Assembly: GCA_002344565.1 (NCBI GenBank)
Contig: DDTZ01000116.1
Location: 28,355-40,417, forward strand
Length of the DNA: 12,063 nucleotides
Source: Bdellovibrionaceae bacterium UBA2351
GTDB taxonomy: Bacteria > Bdellovibrionota > Bdellovibrionia > Bdellovibrionales > Bdellovibrionaceae
Direction: 5' to 3'
The translations under genes and the position numbers were made by a program. The notes under the pieces were generated by a model. The model did not search any database. It was not told the DNA's origin and saw only the letters and a program-made list of their open reading frames with translations. Positions 1 to 6,481 of this stretch are shown here, one piece after another; position 1 is the first letter of the stretch; every line of letters starts with the position of its first letter.

Positions 1-162
1 GGGCCGGGTTTAGAAACAGTCGGGACGTTGATTTTCTCTCTTCAGGAATACTCTGATATCGGTGGCGGCGGCGCTGCCGTGTTGTCACTCTTGGTTGTAA
101 CTATTATTTTCAGTCTAAATTTTGCACTTAAGAAATTATCGAAGGGACTCTACGGACTATGA
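1..162 (+). CDS. ABC transporter permease, C-terminal fragment (5' end outside window)
   Basis: The frame is open from the first base and ends in TGA at 160-162, giving the last 53 residues of a protein. It contains a hydrophobic stretch (about residues 26-42, AAVLSLLVVTIIFSLNFAL) preceded by a Gly-rich turn and followed by a Lys-rich tail (KKLSKG), which fits the final membrane helix and cytoplasmic tail of a binding-protein-dependent inner-membrane permease. The identification rests mainly on context: its stop overlaps the ATG of an ABC ATPase by four bases (ATGA, 159-162), the usual arrangement for permease then ATPase. The ATPase resembles the iron(III)/polyamine/sugar importer class, so this permease likely moves substrate across the inner membrane. 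The substrate cannot be read from this fragment, and the EAA loop that would confirm the family lies outside the window. Confidence 0.75.
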   Translation, partial: GPGLETVGTLIFSLQEYSDIGGGGAAVLSLLVVTIIFSLNFALKKLSKGLYGL

Positions 163-899
163 GCCAATTGCAGTTTTTCAATGTCGGCAAACAGTTTAAC
201 GGCGACGTATGGGCCGTTAAAAATTTTAACTTAATTATTGATAATGGCGAATTTGTTAGCTTCCTAGGTCCTTCTGGGTGCGGCAAAACAACGACGCTTC
301 GAATGATCGCAGGACTCGAAGACAATACTCATGGAGTGATTCAATTTGATAGCGATATCGTATCAGACCCACAAAATAAAAAATTCCTACCACCTGAAAA
401 ACGTAATGTGGGAATGATGTTTCAATCCTATGCTGTTTGGCCACACATGAATGTGTTTGAAAACATTGCCTACCCTCTTAAATTTCAAAAACTGGATAAG
501 ACCACAATCCAAAATGAAGTCTTAGCTGTCCTTAAGACAGTTGAATTAGATGGCCTCGAAAACAGAAAACCGAATGAGCTATCTGGTGGACAGCAACAAC
601 GCGTAGCCTTGGCTCGAGGGCTAGTTATGAAGCCACGAATCTTGTTGCTCGATGAGCCGCTCTCTAATCTAGATGCTAAATTACGGGAAAAAATGCGTCG
701 AGATATACGTGATATTCAAAAAAATTTAAAACTGACTCTTGTGTACGTGACTCACGATCAAAAAGAAGCCTTTCAAATGAGTGATCGTGTAGTGGTTATG
801 AATAAAGGTCAAATTGAACAAGTCGGAACACCGGTAGAAATTCAGTCCTCTCCAAAAACCGCTTTTGTGAAGGATTTTGTTGAAATTGGCCGTCTATAG
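159..899 (+). CDS. ABC transporter ATP-binding protein, iron(III)/polyamine-importer type, without TOBE domain
   Basis: This 246-residue cytoplasmic ATPase powers an importer. All nucleotide-binding motifs are intact: Walker A GPSGCGKTT (residues 37-45), Q-loop Gln89 in FQSYAVWPHM, signature LSGGQQQRVALARG (141-154), Walker B ILLLDEP (161-167) with catalytic Glu166, D-loop SNLDAK, and the switch His199 in VTHDQ. The SYAVWPHMNVFENIAYPL stretch is typical of Fe3+ (FbpC-like) and related FbpC/PotA/UgpC ATPases; the iron assignment is inference. The protein stops soon after the ATPase core (GTPVEIQSSP...), whereas family members are usually about 330-370 residues with a C-terminal TOBE regulatory domain. 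Its ATG overlaps the permease stop by four bases, so translation is probably coupled; a weak AAGGGA lies 11 bases upstream. Its 3' end overlaps the convergent thioesterase gene by six bases. Confidence 0.95.
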   Translation: MSQLQFFNVGKQFNGDVWAVKNFNLIIDNGEFVSFLGPSGCGKTTTLRMIAGLEDNTHGVIQFDSDIVSDPQNKKFLPPEKRNVGMMFQSYAVWPHMNVFENIAYPLKFQKLDKTTIQNEVLAVLKTVELDGLENRKPNELSGGQQQRVALARGLVMKPRILLLDEPLSNLDAKLREKMRRDIRDIQKNLKLTLVYVTHDQKEAFQMSDRVVVMNKGQIEQVGTPVEIQSSPKTAFVKDFVEIGRL

Positions 900-1334
900 A
901 ATGGCAACAAAATCCCCGCTAAACGTGGTACACACATGCCCTTGAGTACTGACTTCAGCCTGCAAGGCCACTTTTGATTTTTGTTTACGTTCAAGCTTAT
1001 CAAAGAAACTTTTTTGGGATTCAGAACTCCAGCTCGCTCGCGACTGAAAATGGTCATCAACAGGAGCTTTGTAATTAATATGCCCATCAGAAATCACAAT
1101 ATTATTTGTTATAAAGCCGCGACTCCGAAGCCCCACTAAAAATAAACCGTAGCACGCTAGAGCACAGGCTGAATACTGACTACCACCAAACGCCGTTCCT
1201 TTATGATTTTTGTTTTCATCGAGTTGAAACTTCAAAACAACCTCGTCTGATGTCGCCTTAATAACGGTCAACCCCATCGATTTAGTGATTGGAATTTCTT
1301 TATTAAATAATTCTTGCAAATCTTTAGGTGTCAT
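894..1334 (-). CDS. Hotdog-fold thioesterase, YiiD C-terminal type
   Basis: This is a 146-residue protein of single hotdog-domain size. The segment NHKGTAFGGSQYSACALACYGLF (around residues 43-65; NHKGTAFGGS is the core) matches the conserved turn and central helix of the putative thioesterase family found as the C-terminal domain of E. coli YiiD. There, Asn/His-Gly-Thr-Phe-Gly-Gly precedes the long hotdog helix. HINYKAPVDD (85-94) fits the following strand. Such enzymes are expected to hydrolyse acyl-CoA or acyl-ACP thioesters in the cytoplasm; the substrate is unknown. The YiiD acetyltransferase half is absent, so this is the stand-alone form. The start ATG overlaps the stop of the upstream aminotransferase by four bases, with GAGGG at 1339-1343 as a ribosome site, so the two genes form an operon. 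The 3' end overlaps the convergent ABC ATPase gene. Confidence 0.85.
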   Translation of the reverse strand: MTPKDLQELFNKEIPITKSMGLTVIKATSDEVVLKFQLDENKNHKGTAFGGSQYSACALACYGLFLVGLRSRGFITNNIVISDGHINYKAPVDDHFQSRASWSSESQKSFFDKLERKQKSKVALQAEVSTQGHVCTTFSGDFVAIL

Positions 1335-2449
1335 AGATCCCTCAATGCATTTAATACGATTTCAATTTCTTCATCACGATTATAAGCATGAGGTGAAAGA
1401 CGCATTCCCGGCCCCCGCTTCGCAAAGGCAACCTTTGCTGCCTTCAATCGACTTTCAAGTTCTTTAAATCGTTCTTCGGCAGCGAATTTAAAGTTTAATA
1501 TTGGCCCCGTCGAACAAAACAAAACGCCGCCGGCCTCACGGATGCCTTGGCGCAGACGATCCGCTAAGCGCGAGGCTTCGGCATAGATCGCTTCGACTCC
1601 CACGGCAGAGAACAGATCCAGGGTGGCACCCATCGCGATAAGCTCAATCATCGCTTTTGAGCCGGGTTCAAACCGGTGCGGAGTTTTTCGAGGCTCGCTG
1701 GTAAAACTTTTTACCGTATCGGGATCTCCGTATGTCATGGCACCGACTTCCAGCGGAACTAATTCAAGCAATCTCTCGTTCTTAATCAGCATGTAACCGC
1801 CGCCATAGGATGAACATAGCCATTTATGACTTCCCCCACAGACAAGATCAAAACCAGAATCTATAAAATTAAACGGTCGGACACCCGCGCCTTGAATCGC
1901 GTCAGCGACCAACCAAATGTCTTTGCCCGTCACGGCGTTGGCAACCGCCTTTAAATCAGTGACAGCACCGGCAGAATACTGCACCCACGAAATCGCAATC
2001 ACTTTCGTTTTTGCAGTAATACTATTTAGAATAGTTTGCAACGGAGTTTGCCACTCAGTTGATTTCAATTGAATAACTTTGGCTCCCGACCTTTCTGCGG
2101 CCAAACGCCAAGGATAAAAGTTAGACGGATACTCTTGATCCCAAGTTAGAATTTCATCGTCTTTTTTTAAAGGTATACCAAAGGCCGCTTGCGATAATGC
2201 CGACGCTGTCGTTTGAAAAAACGCCAGCTGATTCGAGTCGGCACCTAAAAATCGCGCGAGCTTAGCTCGAACACCATCGGTTTCATCCCAGCCCACAACC
2301 GAACATGCGGCGCCTTCCCTGTAAAAACGATCGATCCATTCGATCGCCGTTTTTTGATTCACATCGGGAATCAATGCCTGCCCGGCGTTGTTCAAATTAC
2401 ATCGTTCTAGACTATAGTAAAAATGAGACTTAAATTCGCTAATTTTCAT
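1331..2449 (-). CDS. Class V aminotransferase / cysteine-desulfurase-like PLP enzyme
   Basis: This is a fold-type I PLP enzyme of 372 residues from the chosen ATG. Visible hallmarks, numbered from that start, are the N-terminal CNLNNAGQALIP substrate-pocket segment (18-28), FFQTTASALS (77-86) for phosphate binding, VADAIQGAG (181-189) with Asp183 contacting the pyridine nitrogen and Gln186, CGGSHKWLC (204-212) with Lys209 as the PLP Schiff-base lysine after His208, and GMRLSPHAYN (348-357) with Arg350 as the likely carboxylate-binding arginine. No extended SufS/IscS Cys loop is evident, so desulfurase activity is uncertain and the reaction is unassigned. The frame extends upstream to a TTG at 2515, but ATG at 2447-2449 gives the usual family N-terminus and has AGAG nine bases upstream. 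It is first in an operon with the thioesterase (ATGA overlap). Confidence 0.9.
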   Translation of the reverse strand: MKISEFKSHFYYSLERCNLNNAGQALIPDVNQKTAIEWIDRFYREGAACSVVGWDETDGVRAKLARFLGADSNQLAFFQTTASALSQAAFGIPLKKDDEILTWDQEYPSNFYPWRLAAERSGAKVIQLKSTEWQTPLQTILNSITAKTKVIAISWVQYSAGAVTDLKAVANAVTGKDIWLVADAIQGAGVRPFNFIDSGFDLVCGGSHKWLCSSYGGGYMLIKNERLLELVPLEVGAMTYGDPDTVKSFTSEPRKTPHRFEPGSKAMIELIAMGATLDLFSAVGVEAIYAEASRLADRLRQGIREAGGVLFCSTGPILNFKFAAEERFKELESRLKAAKVAFAKRGPGMRLSPHAYNRDEEIEIVLNALRDL

Positions 2450-2561
2450 ATCGAAGAACTCTAGCAAGACTTCACGAGACCGGCTAGGAAAATTGCCTGC
2501 TTCAAAGTGACGCAATCACGCGTTTCACAATGACACAATTAAAATCAAATTTGCGATACAT

Positions 2562-2590
2562 ATTAACTATTTACCAAAATAACTTTTCAA
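2562..2590 (-). promoter_or_regulatory. Candidate sigma70-like promoter for the aminotransferase-thioesterase operon
   Basis: Read on the minus strand, TTGAAA (2585-2590) and GTTAAT (2562-2567) are separated by exactly 17 bases in an AT-rich region, matching a -35/-10 pair with five and four of six consensus bases. The -35 element overlaps the palindrome at 2587-2600. This is a visual match only, and the transcript leader to the chosen ATG would be about 100 bases. Confidence 0.3.
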
Positions 2591-2600
2591 GTTTACTTGA
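2587..2600. promoter_or_regulatory. 14-bp perfect palindrome in divergent promoter region (candidate operator)
   Basis: TCAAGTTTACTTGA has six-base arms (TCAAGT/ACTTGA) around a two-base centre, lying between the aminotransferase operon and the giant lipoprotein gene. It overlaps the candidate minus-strand -35 hexamer, the position expected of a repressor site. No cognate regulator is identifiable in the window. Confidence 0.3.
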
Positions 2601-2620
2601 GGTTGTGCCGATAGGCATAT

Positions 2621-5600
2621 ATGCGAACCATTTCGAGGATATTACTAGCTATCAGCAGCTTAGCTTTATACGCCTGCACCGATGGCAATCCATCGTTAAC
2701 TATCCTCTCTTCAATTGATGGTATTACATTTTCCGCAGAAAAAAAATCATCAGAGATCTATAAAATTTCAACCTCGCCATCGTGTTCCTCAGAGCTAACG
2801 GTCGTCGGTTATTGCGACCAGCGATTTAATCAACTTCAGTTTTCCATCGATAACGAAACCACCTGGACCAGTATTTCGGACTACAACACCAGCAGTGATG
2901 GCGATTGCTCTGATGGCGAATTTAAACTTTATTTCCCCAATGCCTGTAGCGCATTTAACGTAACTACTGGCTCTGATATAACAAAAAAAATCTCCATTCG
3001 CGCTGAGCAGAAAACTTCTCAAAACACAACGCGCGAAGCAACGGTGAATTTCTCATCTGAAGTGATCACCCAGCCGCTTATAGCTTCCATAGATGCTGCC
3101 ATCTTAACCGAAGGCAGCACACTTACGTTTACAGTATCTCTATCGGCCCCATCAGTCGGAATGAGTACTATCAACTACGCGTTTTCAAATATCACGACTA
3201 CGAATGACGATTTTCAAACGGCGCCGTCTACTTCGGGCCTTGTGACGTTTGCCGATGGTCAACAAACAGCTGTCATCAACTATATTACAGCGCCAGACAC
3301 TAAAGACGAAGACGATCAAACATTTCAGGTAACTTTAACAGGGGCCACTGGCGCTACGCTTTCCAACACTAGCTACATCGGGCTAGGTACAATCATCGAT
3401 GACGACTCCCCGCCGACGATAACATTGACCACGGGGGCTCCACCATCTTTAGAAAATATCTCGACTGGTACATTTACCGCGGTGCTAAGTGAAGCAAGTG
3501 AAAAACTAGTTACATTTACATTTAACACAGCCGACGACTCGGCGGTTACGCCCGAAGACTACACGGCCGTCACGGCGGCAACTATTATGATTACACCCGG
3601 ATCACTATCAGTAAGCACATCTGTCGTGATAGTTGATGACACCATTGACGAACCTAAACAGTGTTTTAACGGCGTCATTTCCGCGCCAACGAACGCGACG
3701 ATCGCCACCAACATGGCCGCAATCTGTCTTACTGATAACGATACAGAGCCGACCATTTCTATTGCGGATGCGTCCGTGACCGAAGGGGGAGACCTTGCGT
3801 TCATTGTGAGCTTATCGGCACCGTCGCAGCAAACATTTTCCGTCACCTACACTCTGACTCATACCTCCACTACAGGGGACGACCTTCAATCGTATTTATC
3901 ACCAAGCGTTTTGAACTTTGCAGTTAATACAAGTTCAAACACACTCACATTTCCAACAGTTGACGACGCAACAGTCGAAGGCAACGAAACACTGGCCGTG
4001 ACGATTTCGAGCCCTGTAAACACTTTTAATTCAGTTTTCAAAGCCGGAAATATATCTATTTCTGATGGCAACGCAATTGGAACTATTATTGACAACGAAA
4101 TCTACGCCGGACCAAGCTTAACATTACTATCTCCAACGTCTTCACCAGGAACATCGGCGCGTCCTACAATTCGCGTTTCAGGTTTAGATGCTGGAGACAC
4201 CGTAACCATTTACAGCAACAACACGTGCTCGGTTCTAATCGCTAGCTTTGCAGCAACAGGCGCCAGCAACGATTACACATTTTCAACCCCCTTGTCAGCC
4301 GGTGCTTATACATTTTACGCCGTTCGAACAAATGGAGTCATGACGTCGGCATGCCCATCACCGGGCTTAACCTATGGCTACATGGTGCCGACAGTCGCAG
4401 CCATCTATCCGACTAATGGTGCGAACTGGAATGATTATATCGATTTCCAGACTGGAGCGAACAGTATCTACGACCAAGCGGACTCCGTATGCCTTGGCAG
4501 CGAAACTGGACTTACAGATCGACTTAACGGCTGCATACATGGCGGAGAAAAGAAAAAAATAGTGATGATCGGATTTACAAGCTGTACAGGATTAACCGCA
4601 CTCGACACGTTAGGTGCATTTGACTGGGACTGTATGGTTATCAGTGGTGTCGCAACCATCGTATCTAAAGGTCTAAAACCAAACATGGGTCTTCGCAATT
4701 TAATAGACGGACCAACATTATCATGGCTTAGCAATTCCGTCGTCGTGTACAAAGAGGGTACGTATGTTACGGCAACAGCGTCTACGGCATGGTGGTCAAA
4801 TCCAATTAGCAACCTGAGCGGCCCACTATCCAATGCGACACTCAGCACTGTTAAAAATTTAAGCGATACTGGAAAAATATATTTGATCAATGCCGACCAA
4901 GCCACATTTGGCTATAATATTACCTCGGATAAAATTTCAATTGTGACCATGAACAACTCGACACTTATAAAATATAAACCGTCTAGTTCTTTTAACTGTA
5001 CGCGTAGTACGGGCGCTTGGTCGAATTCTGCCTCCGACGATGTCGACGCCATTCTGTGCGCTGGCAATCGCAAGCACCTATGGATTGAAGCGCGATTAAA
5101 TGGAGCAGGCACCGTCAAAGCAGATGCTGGTATCTTTATGACAAACACCAACCGATCCGAGTTTAGAAACATGACGGTGACCGATTTGAGCCACCTTAGT
5201 ATCGTTCCAGCAATTGAACTCTATAATTCGAACGGAAACAGGCTGCAGGGGATCACGATACACAACACGAGTTTTGGACTGCTGCTACAAACATCGTCGA
5301 ACAATTTGATTCGTGGCCTGAATATCAGCCACGTGTTTGGGCCTAATTACGCAAGTCTATCGGGAATCGAAGTCAATGGCGCAAGCGCTCAGAACAACCA
5401 CTTCTATAACATTCGTATTTCAAATTTTGGTTCAAGCTTGTCCTACGCGCAAGCCATTTTCATCAGAGGGCCGAAAAATGTTTTCTCTAAAGTTAATATT
5501 TCAAATGTATTAGGTAGCGCGAGTACATCTGGCATACGTTTTGGCGCCTTCACAGCTAATGAAAACATTCTCTCACAAATCATCGTCGCCAATACGACAG

Positions 5601-6481
5601 AGTCGGGCATTCTATTTGATGGTTTAGTGGAAAAGAATATAATCTCAAACGCTACAATTGTGAACAACACCAACGGAGTTTACTTCTACGGTGCGTCCGG
5701 CACTCCCAAAAACAACAGTGTTAGCTCGACGTTTATTCACAATTCAGTATATTCCATCCTTAATGACGTTTCCATTCCGAGTGGATCTCATGGCAATCAA
5801 TTAAGCGATATATTTCTTTCAAATTCACAACTCTATGGAATCTGGTTTCAAGAATCTGGTTTCGCAACGGGCAGCGGTTACCTTTTATACACTGATGTTT
5901 GTGGTTATGACGATGGTGCTACCTTTTGCTCTACGATGAGCTCATCTCTAATAGGTGGCGGCCCACTATCAACCCTGATAGGCCCGATAAGTGTCGACGA
6001 CGCCGCCAATCCAGACGACACGGCAGGCGTTGCTAGCTTTTCTGGCCTGACTATAGACGGTATGTTAAAATTTGAATCCTGGTCACGAGGCTGGGGAAGA
6101 GACTACGGCGTGAGTTCCTATAACTCTATTGGATCTTCCGATGGAAGTATTCACATCTGGGATTTTGGGCCAGTAGTCAGTGGCTACCTACATAATCGCA
6201 GTGGCGCCGGCCAGACCACGAACTCTGCTCTTGTCCTAGATGGCTCGTCCTGCGCTTCTAACACTGTAAATGCGACCAATAGGCTCACAGTAAACGGCAT
6301 TACTTTTTACAAAAATGCGATTGAAATTGAAGGCGATTTCATTGGAAATGATAACGAACTTTGCGAAATAAATGAAGACTGCTACTATGCACCTAACATC
6401 GGCGCCGTCCAACCCGACGGTGTACGTTCAGCCAATTACTGCCTAGTTCCACCAAGTATTCGGCTCTATACTCGCGATTAG
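2621..6481 (+). CDS. Giant surface lipoprotein: three Calx-beta domains, Ig-like domain, right-handed beta-helix
   Basis: This 1286-residue predicted lipoprotein has a lipobox LYAC with the lipidated Cys19 after a short Arg-containing hydrophobic leader. Domains in order: a Cys-containing N-terminal beta region (25-150); three Calx-beta domains (about 152-262, 264-373, 375-492), with TEGSTLTF and TEGGDLAF starts and Asp-rich ends such as GTIIDDD and LTDND that suit calcium binding; an Ig-like module (about 496-587); a linker containing YPTNGANWNDYI; a region of 610-830; a right-handed parallel beta-helix (about 840-1070) with repeated Asn-x-hydrophobic rungs; and a Cys-rich end (1090-1286). 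Calx-beta plus beta-helix architecture suggests an outer-membrane-anchored surface adhesin or carbohydrate-binding protein; no catalytic site was recognised. AGG six bases before the ATG is a weak ribosome site. The 3' end overlaps the convergent gene by four bases. Confidence 0.9.
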   Translation: MRTISRILLAISSLALYACTDGNPSLTILSSIDGITFSAEKKSSEIYKISTSPSCSSELTVVGYCDQRFNQLQFSIDNETTWTSISDYNTSSDGDCSDGEFKLYFPNACSAFNVTTGSDITKKISIRAEQKTSQNTTREATVNFSSEVITQPLIASIDAAILTEGSTLTFTVSLSAPSVGMSTINYAFSNITTTNDDFQTAPSTSGLVTFADGQQTAVINYITAPDTKDEDDQTFQVTLTGATGATLSNTSYIGLGTIIDDDSPPTITLTTGAPPSLENISTGTFTAVLSEASEKLVTFTFNTADDSAVTPEDYTAVTAATIMITPGSLSVSTSVVIVDDTIDEPKQCFNGVISAPTNATIATNMAAICLTDNDTEPTISIADASVTEGGDLAFIVSLSAPSQQTFSVTYTLTHTSTTGDDLQSYLSPSVLNFAVNTSSNTLTFPTVDDATVEGNETLAVTISSPVNTFNSVFKAGNISISDGNAIGTIIDNEIYAGPSLTLLSPTSSPGTSARPTIRVSGLDAGDTVTIYSNNTCSVLIASFAATGASNDYTFSTPLSAGAYTFYAVRTNGVMTSACPSPGLTYGYMVPTVAAIYPTNGANWNDYIDFQTGANSIYDQADSVCLGSETGLTDRLNGCIHGGEKKKIVMIGFTSCTGLTALDTLGAFDWDCMVISGVATIVSKGLKPNMGLRNLIDGPTLSWLSNSVVVYKEGTYVTATASTAWWSNPISNLSGPLSNATLSTVKNLSDTGKIYLINADQATFGYNITSDKISIVTMNNSTLIKYKPSSSFNCTRSTGAWSNSASDDVDAILCAGNRKHLWIEARLNGAGTVKADAGIFMTNTNRSEFRNMTVTDLSHLSIVPAIELYNSNGNRLQGITIHNTSFGLLLQTSSNNLIRGLNISHVFGPNYASLSGIEVNGASAQNNHFYNIRISNFGSSLSYAQAIFIRGPKNVFSKVNISNVLGSASTSGIRFGAFTANENILSQIIVANTTESGILFDGLVEKNIISNATIVNNTNGVYFYGASGTPKNNSVSSTFIHNSVYSILNDVSIPSGSHGNQLSDIFLSNSQLYGIWFQESGFATGSGYLLYTDVCGYDDGATFCSTMSSSLIGGGPLSTLIGPISVDDAANPDDTAGVASFSGLTIDGMLKFESWSRGWGRDYGVSSYNSIGSSDGSIHIWDFGPVVSGYLHNRSGAGQTTNSALVLDGSSCASNTVNATNRLTVNGITFYKNAIEIEGDFIGNDNELCEINEDCYYAPNIGAVQPDGVRSANYCLVPPSIRLYTRD

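Larger units (their letters stand above)
2450..2620. other. Divergent intergenic region (171 bp)
   Basis: This AT-rich gap must hold promoters for the aminotransferase operon (-) and the giant lipoprotein (+). Contents seen are the candidate minus-strand promoter at 2562-2590, the palindrome at 2587-2600, and a ten-base palindrome GCATATATGC at 2615-2624 that includes the lipoprotein ATG. No convincing plus-strand -35/-10 pair was found. A 62-codon open frame crossing this gap on the plus strand looks like chance. Confidence 0.5.

Noticed and set aside
842..1087. 81-codon minus-strand frame over the ATPase/thioesterase junction
   Set aside because: It overlaps the thioesterase gene on the same strand in another frame and lacks any domain signature.
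2450..2515. N-terminal extension of the aminotransferase to a TTG start at 2515
   Set aside because: No ribosome site precedes the TTG and the extra 22 residues are not part of the family N-terminus; the ATG at 2447-2449 fits better, though the longer form is not excluded.
2530..2718. 62-codon plus-strand frame across the divergent gap
   Set aside because: It overlaps the lipoprotein signal-peptide region in another frame, has no domain-like content, and would conflict with the clear lipobox start at 2621.
4468..4905. 145-codon minus-strand frame inside the lipoprotein gene
   Set aside because: It is antisense to a strongly supported domain-rich protein and its translation shows no recognisable motif; probably a shadow of the coding frame.
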